Of a stretch of 34,000 nucleotides of DNA, positions 1 to 10,905 are shown piece by piece. Made by a program: the position numbers and the translations under genes. The stretch spans positions 273,501 to 307,500 of the forward strand of contig JACVTC010000049.1 in NCBI GenBank assembly GCA_016946835.1. The letters run 5' to 3'. The stretch comes from Neocallimastix lanati (nom. inval.) (Eukaryota > Neocallimastigomycota > Neocallimastigomycetes > Neocallimastigales > Neocallimastigaceae). Under the pieces are notes generated by a model. That model made no database searches. It saw only the letters and a program-made list of their open reading frames with translations, and was not told the origin of the DNA. Each line of letters begins with the position of its first letter. Within the stretch, counting starts at the first letter, position 1.

Positions 1-1497
1 TTTTTATTTTTATTTTTATTTTTATTTTAAATAGTCAATTTATTCTTTTATATATTTAATATTTATTGAATGACAAACTTTTTTTTTTTTTAAATAGAAA
101 ATAATTAGGGTTAGAGTATACAATTTTTTTCTATTTTTTTTTTTATTTTTGAAAGAATTACAAGGTTTTTTTTTTTATGTAATAAGGCGTATTATCATAA
201 AGATCGATAAACTAATAAAAATATTAAATAATTAATAAATATAGAAGGTTTAAAAGAATGTGGTCCAAAACCCCAATTTTTTTTTTTTGAAATTTTAATA
301 AGCCATATATTTATTTGTGGTTTTTAAATTTTATATTATTACGCCATAAAATTTAATATAATTTTAAGTAAAAAAGAAATAAATGTATAAATAAATAAGT
401 AAATAAATAAATAAATAAAAATTAAAAAGGTAAATAAAAAATAAAATATTTTTTTATAATTTTTTTTTTTTTTGACAATCATGTTATAAGGAAAATGATA
501 AATAATTATTTTCCTTATAACCTTATTTTTATATATTTTATTATTAATATTTATATTATATTTTTATATTTTATATTTTATTATTGATATTATATTTTTA
601 TATTTTTTTATTAATATTATATTTTTATATTTTTAAATTTGTATATTTTATTATTAATATCAATATAATATTTTTATATTTTATTATTAAAAATTTTTAT
701 TATTAAATATTATTTTATAATAAATAATTATGAAATGATAGAGGAATTTCCAAAAGAAAAAATCATTAAAATTCTTTCATACAAAAACTTATAATTAAAT
801 TTATTAATTAAAATTTTATAATTATTAAAAAGTTAAATTGTTTATATACTTGATAAAATTTATGTAGTTTAAATAAATATTCTATAATTTTATTAATTGC
901 TAAAGTATTTTATTAATAGTTGTTTAAATATTTTATTAAAATTTTTTAAATAAATAAATATTAATATTTTTTTTAAATAGATAGATCTATATAATTGTTA
1001 AAGTATTTTATTAATATTTTTTTTAAATAAATTAATCTATATAATTGTTAAAGTATTTTATTAATATTTTTTTTAAATAAATCAATCTATATAATTATTA
1101 AAGTATTTTAATAATATTTTTTTTTTTTTTTTTTTAACAAAAAATAAACCTTTTAATTGTTTGAATATTTTATTTTATTTTATTTTTTTTTTTGTAAAAA
1201 AATATTTATTTTTATCTAATCATTATAATTTATTTAATTATTCACTTAATAAATTTTAAGAAAAAAATTAGAAATTAATAATACAACAAAATAGTATCAT
1301 ATAACTATTAATTTAAAAAGCCTCAAAATTTGATATATCATGTGAAAAAATTGGCGTTTTGGACCTCTCCCGGTTTAAAATATATATATTTTTTTAAGGA
1401 TATGGTGCATTTCGGAAAGTTGTATTTTATACAATGTGGCGTTCATATTATTGTAATTTGACGCCATAAATTTTCTTAATATTTTTTAATACAATTA

Positions 1498-1544
<47 letters not shown>

Positions 1545-1670
1545 ATTATAATCAAGTTTAGAAATACTGTTCTTAACAAATAAAAATATTTTTAAATATA
1601 TATATTTTTTTTAATTACTTTGTTAACCAAAATATAAAATTAACAATGAAATTAGAGAGAAAAAAAAAAA
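1..1670. other. AT-rich intergenic DNA, no gene seen
   Basis: Poly-T and poly-A runs, (AAAT)n at 1500-1545, a 50-bp tandem repeat (986-1130) and two small less AT-rich patches (240-350 and 1320-1475) are present. Those patches share sequences noted in the findings. No open frame with normal composition is visible on either strand. Confidence 0.7.
960..1130. repeat. 50-bp tandem repeat, three copies
   Basis: TCTATATAATT followed by GTTAAAGTATTTTATTAA recurs at 986, 1036 and 1086, exactly 50 bp apart. A looser relative (TTGCTAAAGTATTTTATTAA) lies just upstream near 897. Confidence 0.85.
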
Positions 1671-1889
1671 AAAATTAACAATTCCCTTTGGGTATAAAAT
1701 CTAAATGTATATATTAATGAAGTGTCCTGAATATAATACCATTTAAATCCAAATATAACAAAAAGGTTATATAAAGAAAAAAGCTACCTCCCGATGTAAA
1801 AAAAAGCTTGATGAAATACATGATGATGAATTAAAATAGTGTTAACATAAAAAGAAATAAGAAGAGGGTTATAATATTCAAAAATCCCT

Positions 1890-2020
1890 AAATTTAATAA
1901 TTTCCCTATCTTCACTCCATTCCAAGTAAAAATTATTTATGAAATCTAATAAAGCTATATTTACAGGATGGAACTTTTTATAGTGCACCTAAATTTAGTT
2001 ATACTTTATTAAAGATTTAA
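1890..2020 (+). pseudogene. Possible relic of a MULE-type transposase
   Basis: One frame reads YLQDGTFYSAPKFSYTLLKI (1958-2017), followed by a stop. The pattern DGTF..(A/C)PK..YQLL is typical of the start of the MULE transposase core, and the preceding residues (NNFPYLHSIPSKNYL, then a stop) also look like ordinary protein. The less AT-rich composition from 1680 to 2000 supports decayed coding sequence, and a Lys/Cys-rich piece near 1780-1840 could be part of an N-terminal zinc-binding region. The match is short and nothing further downstream could be joined to it, so this is tentative. Confidence 0.35.
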
Positions 2021-3180
2021 ATAGTTTTTATAATACTTTTTTTTTTTTTGATATTTTAAAAAAAAATAAAATAAAGGAATTATACTATAATAAAGTAAAA
2101 TATAATGATATAAAATATTTATTTTTAAAGATATATAAAACTTTTTAAAATTAATTTTTTTTTTTATTAATGTGAAGAAATTTTTATTTTTTAAAAGAAT
2201 ATTTTAAAGAGCATTCAAAAAAAGATGAAGGGCAACACCACAAGATATTTAATGAAAACAATAAAAACCCAAATTTAATTAAAAAGAAGATTCTAAAGTA
2301 ATTTAAAGAGAAAAGTTAACACTGAAAGTAATAAAAAAGCTTAAATGAAAAAACTCAAAATAATTTTAAATGTATTTATTTTTTTTATTTTTAATACTTT
2401 TTATTTATTTATTTATTAATTTATTTATTATAATTTTAAAAAACTACATTTTTCGAAATACAACTTTTGAATTAACTTTAAAATAAAAGTTTTTTTTTTG
2501 ATTATCATATGAAAATAAAAATTTTTGTAGTTTTTATAATTTAAATATGAATATCAAACATTGATTTATTGACTGTCATTTATTTATCTAAATATATATT
2601 ATTCATTCATTAATTTAATTAATCATTGATTTAAATTATCTATTATTCATTCATTAAATGTTATTGATTTATTTATATAATTAATTAATTATTCATCTCA
2701 TTCATCTATTATTTAATTATTTCAACATCATCGTCATCATTTTTTTTTTATTTTAAATCAATTAGATCATCATAATAAAATAAAACATTTTATTGGTTTA
2801 AAAGTTAACTAAGAAACCTTAATTATCTCCAATCTTTTTTTTTTATAAAAAGTTAAAATTTGAATCCTTCATTCCATTAATAATATATATTAATAATACA
2901 TTTATTATATATTTAAATAATTCTAAATAATAAATGTAATAAATGTCAATTTAAGGTTATTTTTTTTATGTATATTGATTTGACTCACTTTTTCCACTCA
3001 TTTTTCCTTGTTTTTTCCACTAATTAGAATACTTTTCAATATATGGTTAAAATTTGTATAAATTTTTATATTTTTCCACTTTCAATTGATTATATATATA
3101 ATTAAATATATAATAGTATACTATAAATATATTTTAAATATATAAAATAATTTATTTATATACATTAAATTAAATTAATA
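2021..3180. other. AT-rich intergenic DNA with a weak coding-like patch
   Basis: A patch at 2208-2350 is richer in G and C and reads KKDEGQHHKIFNENNKN in one frame before stops; it may be part of the same decayed transposase as at 1960 but cannot be aligned. TTTTTCCACT occurs three times between 2988 and 3085. The remainder is simple AT sequence. Confidence 0.5.
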
Positions 3181-3440
3181 TTTTCTTATTAATAATATAA
3201 AACTCCATAAAAATATAAATTTATCGTTTTTATTTTAATTTAGTTTATTTAATATATAATATATAATATTAAATATATTAATTAATTACATTATATTCAT
3301 TATATATTTATTCTCTTATTGATAATATAAAACTCCATAAAAAATATAAATTTATCTTTTTTCATTTAATTTATTTAATATATATTATTCAATATAAAAT
3401 ATATTAATTAATTACATTTTATTTATTATATATTTAATTA
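3181..3440. repeat. 130-bp tandem duplication
   Basis: TTATTAATAATATAAAACTC and what follows at 3187 recurs as TTATTGATAATATAAAACTC at 3317. Both copies continue through CCATAAAAA, AATTTATC and a common TATTAATTAATTACATT. They differ by a few substitutions and indels. Confidence 0.85.
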
Positions 3441-3659
3441 ATTATATTTTATTTATTAATATATATCAATTATATATATAATATTAAACTCTAAAATTAT
3501 CTATTTTATATGTAATAAATTAAAATAGAAATTTTTTTATATAAAATAGAATTACTTTATTTTTGAATTATATACAAAAAATAATAATATTTAATATATT
3601 AATATAAAATATATATAAATATAAATGAAATATAAATTGTATTAAAAAATATTATCAAA

Positions 3660-4465
3660 TAAATAATAAATAATAAATAATAATAATTTAGTAATAAAAT
3701 GGTATTTATTAATAAATATTAAATAATAAATAATAAATAATAAATAATGAATAATGAATAATAAATAATAAATAATAAATAATAAATAATAATAAATAAT
3801 AAATAATAAATAATAAATAATAAATAATAAATAATAAATAATAAATAATTGAATAATAAATAATAAATAATAAATAATAAATAATTGAATAGTATATAAT
3901 AAATAATAAATAATAAATAATAAATAATAAATAATAAATAATAAATAATAAATAATAAATAATAAATAATAAATAATAAATAATAAATAATAAATAATAA
4001 ATAATAGATAATAAATAATAAATAATAGATAATAAATAATAAATATAATAAAAATAAAGAGTATTTACTAATAAATAATAGATAATAAATAATAAATATA
4101 ATAAAAATAAAGAGTATTTACTAATAAATAATAGATAATAAATAATAAATATAATAAAAATAAAGAGTATTTACTAATAAATAATAGATAATAAATAATA
4201 AATATAATAAAAATAAAGAGTATTTACTAATAAATAATAGATAATAAATAATAAATATAATAAAAATAAAGAGTATTTATTATTAAATAATAAATAATAA
4301 ATAATAAATAATAAATAATTGAATAATAAATAATAAATAATAAATAATAAATAATAAATAATAAATAATTGAATAATAAATAATAAATAATAAATAATAA
4401 ATAATAAATAATAAATAATAAATAATAAATAATTGAATAATAAATAATAAATAATAAATAATAAT
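3660..4465. repeat. (AAATAAT)n heptanucleotide array containing a 53-bp minisatellite
   Basis: The plus strand carries the heptamer in the AAATAAT orientation, opposite to the array at 4925-5150. Conserved interruptions read ATTGAATAATAAAT (near 3848, 3886, 4309, 4370 and 4431). The stretch has no coding potential. Confidence 0.92.
4026..4285. repeat. 53-bp minisatellite, five boxes
   Basis: The box AAAGAGTATTTACTAATAAA recurs with exact 53-bp spacing; its first GAG lies at 4059, 4112, 4165, 4218 and 4271. Each unit also holds GATAATAAATAATAAATATA. The last copy diverges to GAGTATTTATTATTAAAT. The box is the same motif that caps other heptamer arrays in the window. Confidence 0.92.
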
Positions 4466-4921
4466 TAACTATTTATATTCCAATATTTTATAATTTATAA
4501 TCTATAATTTATATATATTTTCTATATTTAATTATTTATAATTTATTTAAGGTGTTTCCATTTGAAAGAAATCTTTTTATTATTATTATTTATTATATTT
4601 GCTAAGTCTTTCTTTAATTCTTTTCATTTTTATAATTATTATAATTTATTTAGAATTAACTTATAATTTTATTTATAATTTATTTATAATTTTATTTTAT
4701 GAAATATTAAAAGAAAAAGAAATATAGGTTAATGAAAATAAAATATATAAAATATAAAAATATATAAAATATTAAATATATAAAATAAATATGAAATTGT
4801 TAAGTTGATATTTAAATAAATTTTAATGGAATAAAAGGGATAAAACAACAAAAATAAAAGTTTAAATAAATATAAAATAGAGTATTATATATAATATAAT
4901 ATATATGAATATTTATGATTA

Positions 4922-5175
4922 TCGTATTATTTATTATTTATTATTTATTTTCTTATTTATTATTCCATTATTTATTATTTATTATTTATTATTTATTATT
5001 TATTATTTATTATTTATTATTTATTATTTATTATTTATTATTTATTATTTATTATTTATTATTTATTATTTATTATTTATTATTCCATTATTTATTATTT
5101 ATTATTTATTATTTATTATTTATTACTTATTTATTATTTAATTATTTATTATTTATTAATAAATACTCTTTATAT
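4922..5175. repeat. (ATTATTT)n heptanucleotide array ending in a cap motif
   Basis: Heptamers with two TTATTCCATT interruptions end in TTATTAATAAATACTCTTT at about 5153-5172. It is the inverse orientation of the array at 3660-4465, so the two could fold together as a large imperfect hairpin about 450 bp apart. Confidence 0.9.
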
Positions 5176-5179
5176 TATC

Positions 5180-6126
5180 TTTATATTATTTATTAATTAT
5201 TTGAATAATATATATATTTTTTATATAAAAAATTTTTTTAATCCATAAATCAACATTTTCGAAACAATTAAAATAAAAAACAATTAAAATTATATATATA
5301 AAAAAAATAAAAAAAAACAAATAAAGTTTTTTTTTTTTTTTTATATTTTATTCGTTCTTTTATAAGACTATAAAATAAAATTATAAAATATCAACATGTC
5401 TATGGAATGGAAATTATATTACGATATAAATATGAAATAGAATAGAAAATAAAAATATTAAACTTTATTTGAATATGAAAAAAAAAAAAAGAAAAAAGAA
5501 AAAAGTATTTAAAAAAAATTATATATATATATATATATATAAAGTTTAAACTATTATAAAATAATGAAAAAATTTAAAAAATTAAAAAAAAAAAAAACAA
5601 AATAATAATAAAAGAAACAATGATAAAAAATATATATATAAATATATATATTAAAAAAAGAGTGAATAAGGAATGGAAAAAGGGAAGGATAATTCCGTTT
5701 AATAAGAGTTTAAAAAAAAGAAAGAAAAAGAAAGAAAAATAAATTGACTTATTTTTATATTATTAATTTAATAAAACTTTATTAAATTTATTTTTTTTTA
5801 ATTGATTTAATAAAATTTATTTTATTTGATGATGATGATGATGACGGGTTAGTTTTTATTCTTCTTCTTTCTTCTTTTAATTTCTAACAATATTATTTTT
5901 AAGGAGATCATTTTAACTATCATGATTGTTATTATTATTAATATTATCATTCTTATGCCAATTGTTAATATTAAAAAAAAAAAGAGTGGATAAGAAATAA
6001 AAATATAAAATAAAATAAAATAAAGAATAAATAAATATATAATAAAATTATAATAACTATATAAAGTAAAATAAAAAATAAGAATAAATAATAAACTCTT
6101 TTTATAATGACAATTAAAGTAAAGTA

Positions 6127-6170
<44 letters not shown>

Positions 6171-6640
6171 TGAGTATTAAATTTAAAGACAACTGAAAAA
6201 AATTTAAAGACAACTAAGAAAAAAAAAAATTAAAATTTAAAATAAAATATAGTTTAATAAAGAAAATAAAAAATTTTTTATTATTCAATTATTTATTATT
6301 TATTATTAAAATTTTTATTAATAATTAAAGTTTATTTTTTTTTAAATTCTTTACAGAAATCCTATATTTTATTATAAATTAAATTTCATTAGATTAATGC
6401 TAAGTAAAAAAAAAAAAAAAAAAAAAGGTTAAATTAATTAATTATATTATAATATTAATTATATATTATTATTGAGAAGTTTTTTTTCTATAAGATTAGA
6501 AATAAACTTTATTTAATAATATTTATTTAAAAAAAAATAAAATACACATGAAAATACATATGAAAAAAATTTTTTTTTCTTTCTTTACATTAATATTGAA
6601 AGAAAAATTAAAAAAAAAAAAAAAAAAAAAAAATACTTAA
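5180..6640. other. AT-rich intergenic DNA, no gene seen
   Basis: It contains poly-A and poly-T runs, a GATGATGATGATGATG run at 5827, an (AAT)n/(ATT)n perfect dyad at 6126-6171 and CTTT/CTTCTT pyrimidine tracts. The small minus-strand open frame at 5971-6213 is built of Ile, Asn and Phe repeats and is not supported as a gene. Confidence 0.7.
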
Positions 6641-6644
6641 TATT

Positions 6645-6810
6645 TATGAGTTCCGACAACGAAAATGGACGATAAGCCCTTCCCGTTCATTGATGATAAA
6701 ACTCTCTAGAGATAAAAAAAAAAAAATTCTCATTCAAATTTGTATCAGAATATCGTCTTTTGCCTTTTTCATTTTGACGCGTCGACGCTCTGTTTTCATT
6801 GATAATTTTT
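6645..6810. other. Small CpG-containing island of near-normal composition
   Basis: About 160 bp hold CCGACAACG, GGACGATAAGCCC, TCCCGTTC and GACGCGTCGACGCTC among pure AT sequence. ACGCGT is the core of the fungal MCB cell-cycle element, and the palindromes ACGCGT and GTCGAC overlap. No protein frame is convincing. It may be a promoter or an untranslated transcript end; no neighbouring gene is visible. Confidence 0.35.
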
Positions 6811-6858
6811 ATTTTATTTTATTTTATTTTATTTTATTTGAAATAGATATAATTATTA

Positions 6859-6892
<34 letters not shown>

Positions 6893-7539
6893 TTTTCTTT
6901 TTATTATTTTTTATTTATTAGGGTTTTCATGGTTTACATCTATTGAAAAATTTTATCTTTTATTATTATTATTATTGCTGTTGTTATTGTTGTTGTTGTC
7001 TTAACAAAATATTAAATACATCAAAAAATATATATATATAATTTTTTATTTTTCTTTTTATTTTATTTTAATTTTCTCTTTCTCTTCTTTCCTCACCTTC
7101 TACTTTGCCACTTTTATTTTTTGATTTTTGATAAAGTTTAATAAATAAAATCAATTTATTTGTATGATTAATTAATAAAAAAATTTTTTTTTCTTTTTGT
7201 ATTTAAATAGATAAGAAGTTAAAAATAATAATATTAATTAAACTAGGTGTATATACATAAATTTATAAATTTATAATAAAATAATAAAAATTAAGCTATT
7301 TGGACATTTTGAATAGGATAAAATAATAGAGTTAGGTTGAAAGGATTCTCTTCATCTTTTAAATAAACATAAAATTTTATATAAAAAAGAAAAGAAAAAA
7401 TTTGTTTATTTATTATTATTTTATTTTATTTTAATTTATTTTATTTTATTTATTATTTATTAAATAAAATATTTCTTTTTATTTTCTTTATTATTATCCT
7501 CCATTATTAACTAATAATGATTTATTATTTATTAAATAT
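6811..7539. other. AT-rich intergenic DNA with pyrimidine tracts
   Basis: Repeats of TTTTA (about 6808-6840) and CTTTTT (about 6870-6902), a short TTG/TTA run near 6960-6998 and a C/T-rich stretch at 7075-7115 are present. No gene is visible. Confidence 0.6.
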
Positions 7540-7870
7540 TTAATATTAAATATATATTTTCAATTATTAACTATTAACTATTTAATATCTAACATTTAAT
7601 TTTTATTTTCAAATATTAACTACTAACTATTTAATATTTAATATTTATTTTCAAATATTAACTACTAACTATTTAATATTTAATATTTATTTTCAAATAT
7701 TAACTACTAACTATTTAATATTTAATATTTATTTTCAAATATTAATTATTAATTATTTAATATTTAATATTTATTTTCAAATATTAACTACTAACTATTT
7801 AATATTTAATATTTAATATTTATTATCAATTATTAACTATTAATTATTTAATATTTAAAATTTATTTTTT
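7540..7870. repeat. 42-bp AT minisatellite, about seven copies
   Basis: TTTTCAAATATTAACTACTA with ACTATTTAATATTTAATATTT recurs every 42 bp (for example TACTAACT at 7621 and 7663). Outer copies diverge, with ACTATTAACT or ATTATTAATT variants. Confidence 0.88.
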
Positions 7871-9139
7871 GATTTATTATTTATTAATAAATAATAATCT
7901 TTTTTTTTTTTTTTTTATTTATTTAATTTGGTTACTAATTTAATTATTTATTTTATATAGAATAAACTTTTCAATAATATTTTAAAGTAAACGGATGAGT
8001 ATATGGAATGGAAAAGGTTAAATTCCAATTTCAAGATAATTTAAGTTTTTCCCATCAAATTTACAATCTATTTAAAAAAAAATATTTAACTATGATAATC
8101 TATTTAGATAGAGATATATAACTTTATATAAACTTATCTTATATATACTATTATTATATACAATAATTATATATATATATACCATAACTATATATCATAC
8201 TTTTTACTATATACTATAACTCTTTAGGATCACTATATCTATTATATACTATTATATACTTAACTTATATAGACATATAAAGTATATAGAGTATATATGT
8301 CCTATTTTTACCATATATAATTATGTTAAATTCTAATAATAACAAATTCTAATAATAATAAATTTTAATAATAATAAATTCTAATAATAATAAATTCTAA
8401 TAATAATAAATGATAATAAATAATAAATAATTAAATAATAAATAATAAATAATAAATAAATAATAAATAATAAAATAATAAATGATAATAAATAATAAAT
8501 AATTAAATAATAAATCATTAAATAATAAATAATAATGATAGTGATAATAATAATAATAATTATTATTACTATTATTATTATTTATTATTATTAACTTATT
8601 TTATTTTTATTTTATATTTTATATTTTCACCTTCCTCCCTTTTTTTTTTTTTTTTTTTTTGTTGATACTGTAATTTTTGTGGTATTTCACAATTTTTATT
8701 TATTTTATTTTATTATTTATTTTATTTTATTATTTATTTTATTTTATTATTTATTATTATTTTATTATTTAATTTTTTATTTAATATAATAAATTAACTT
8801 ATAGAAATATTTTATAATAAATAAAGTTTATAACTCAAATGATCCTATTTTATATGTAATATATTTTATATATATTATATATATATATTTTTTATATTCA
8901 CTTTTATAGTAAATACTTTTAATATATAATATGTAGATCTCATATATACAAAATGAAACAATTCAAATTGATGAACTGAATCTGATAAAATGAATCTAAT
9001 ATATTTCATATATAATTTATTATATATAATACACTTAATTTTATATATTTCATATATATTTTATTATATTTATTATTAATTACTAATTATTTATTATTAA
9101 TTACTAATCATTAATTATTAATTACTAATCATTAATCAT
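7871..9139. repeat. AT-rich DNA with a 16-bp repeat and short microsatellites
   Basis: AAATTCTAATAATAAT recurs five times with 16-bp period at about 8328-8408, followed by AATAAATAAT runs to 8535 and a TAATAATAATTATTATTA dyad near 8550. TATTTTATTT repeats fill 8697-8750. No gene is visible. Confidence 0.7.
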
Positions 9140-9256
9140 TAATTATTTATTATTTATTATTTATTATTCAATTATTACTATTATTATTATTTATTATTTA
9201 TTATTTATTATTTAATTATTTATTATTATTATTAATTATTTATTATTTATTATTAT
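9140..9256. repeat. Left remnant of an (ATTATTT)n array split by the copia element
   Basis: Imperfect ATTATTT heptamers with TTCAATT interruptions run up to the left LTR. The same repeat resumes immediately after the right LTR at 14631, so the retrotransposon landed inside a pre-existing array. Confidence 0.8.
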
Positions 9257-10093
9257 TGTTAGCTTTATTAAATTTAGATCTATAATAATATTCCTTATGG
9301 AATATGGTATACAAGGGAAATAAGTGTATGATCTATCTTTCAGCTTTAAATAAGTAATGATATAAAACAAATATGTGTAGCAACATATTTGTATATTTGA
9401 ATATTTGTATATTCAGATATTAAATTTATATCTTATTATTTATAATAATTTATATTATTATATATTTTATATTATTATTTATATTTTATATTATTTATAT
9501 TTTGTATATATTATTTATATTCCTTATATATATTTCATAAATATTAAATTATACTTCTTATTTTAAATTATTAAAGTTTATAATTATTAAAGTATATATA
9601 ATTAATATAATAGTTTATATTATTTATATATTATTCATATTAAAATATTATTTATTTATATATATATTATGTTTATATATATATATATTTATTTATAATA
9701 ATTATATATTATTAATACTTTACAGTATAATTAATATTAACTCTTATTCTTGTTTTTGTTTTTCTTTAGTAGAAATAATATTGTAATTATAAAATAAATA
9801 TTAATAAAAATTATTAATAACTCAAATACACTTATTAAACCAGCTACAACATAAAGAATATCACATTAGTAATAAAGTCACATGTTACCTCATGCGTTTT
9901 CCATAACATAGAATAAATTAAAAATTAATTAAATAAATATTAAAAGATAATTAACATAGATTGATACAAGACGATATAATACATTTAAAGTAATCATTAA
10001 ATATAAATAAAATAAATAAACACATATAAATATAAATAAATACTATAAATAAATTAAATTAAATATATAGTTAAATTATGAGTGCGGTCAACA
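9257..10093 (-). repeat. Left LTR of the copia element (3' LTR in element sense), carrying a nested insertion
   Basis: It begins TGTTAGC and ends GGTCAACA on the plus strand, so in element sense it reads TGTTGACC...GCTAACA. Its outer parts (9257-9352 and 9868-10093) match the right LTR almost base for base. The extra length, about 515 bp, is explained by the insertion at 9358-9867 plus one copy of its target duplication. The pol reading frame appears to end at a TGA just inside this LTR (10088-10090). Confidence 0.93.
9358..9867 (-). mobile_element. 510-bp insertion nested in the left LTR (solo-LTR-like or other short element)
   Basis: It is absent from the right LTR and flanked by AGTAA on both sides (9353-9357 and 9868-9872), the 5 bp present once at the empty site in the right LTR. 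The plus-strand ends are TGATATAAA and TATCACATT. A second copy lies inverted at 19243-19674. Interior landmarks shared by both copies include GTTGTAGCTGG next to one end and CATATTTGTATATTTG near the other, with an AT-rich middle of variable length. It has no coding capacity. The 5-bp duplication and the size suit a solo LTR, but the extreme ends are not a clean TG...CA pair, so a non-autonomous DNA element is possible. The strand is given relative to the copy at 19243. Confidence 0.8.
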
Positions 10094-10105
10094 CTCCCCC
10101 TCAAA
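10094..10105 (-). other. Polypurine tract of the copia element
   Basis: The minus strand reads TTTGAGGGGGAG immediately before the left LTR. A purine run directly upstream of the 3' LTR is the standard site for plus-strand DNA priming in LTR retrotransposons. It overlaps the last codons of pol, which read through it and stop inside the LTR. Confidence 0.9.
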
Positions 10106-10807
10106 TAATATTTTTAGATAAAAATGTTGTTTGTAAATTTTTGTATCTTCGGTCCATTTGAGTCCTTGGTTAATATGTCCACTAGCATGTTTTCAGTATC
10201 AATATATATTCTAATTTTACTTTCTTTTTTTTTGCAATATTGTCCCTGTTGAAATGATATCTTAACACTTATATGCTTTAATTTTATTTTATATTTATTT
10301 CTCCGTTCTCCATTATTTTCTTACTTGCTTGATTATCTGTATAGATTTTAACAGTTATCCATTTTGTTTAAAATTTCTTTTATTATATTTCTAATCCATA
10401 ATATTTTCTTTATATTTTCGGAAGTGCTTATGTACCCTGCTTCAGCAGTAGACGTAGCAACACTTGTTTGTTTCTTGGACAACCAGCATATCGGACTTGT
10501 TCCCATAAGTATTAATTCCTCCCTGAGGTAGATTTTCTATCTTCCAAACAGCCGGCAAAGTCAGAGTCGGTATATGCAACAAGCTCCCCCCCTTTTCATT
10601 ATATTTCTATCTTAAATGCTTTAGTACTGTTAATATATTTTAGAATATTTATTATTTTGTTCCAATCCGATCTAGTTGGATTTTCACATTTTCTTGAAGC
10701 TTTATTTACAGCGAAAGCTATGTCAGGTCTAAGTACATTTCGAAAGGTATATTAAGGAACCTATTGCGCTTTTGTAGATTGTTTTATCGAAAGGTTTATT
10801 GTTTTCT

Positions 10808-10905
10808 GATATTTTATTATCACCAGTACATGGTGTTTTGATATTTTATTATCACCAAGTACATGGTGTTTTGATATTTTATTATCACCAAGTACATGGT
10901 GTTTT
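10808..10905 (-). repeat. Triplicated 33-bp segment inside the pol pseudogene
   Basis: Three units starting GATATTTTATTATCACC (at about 10808, 10840 and 10873) lie in tandem. The first has CACCAGTACATGG and the other two CACCAAGTACATGG, so the unit alternates between 32 and 33 bp and shifts the frame. The segment lies just N-terminal to the conserved YKSAIGSLIYL motif of pol. Confidence 0.9.

Noticed and set aside
4905-5196. Open frames of 78 and 93 codons
   Set aside because: The same ATTATTT repeat effect in the array at 4922-5175.
6690-7004. 104-codon plus-strand open frame
   Set aside because: Only its first 45 codons have mixed composition; the rest is Phe and Leu runs from CTTTTT and TTATTA repeats. 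No family resemblance.
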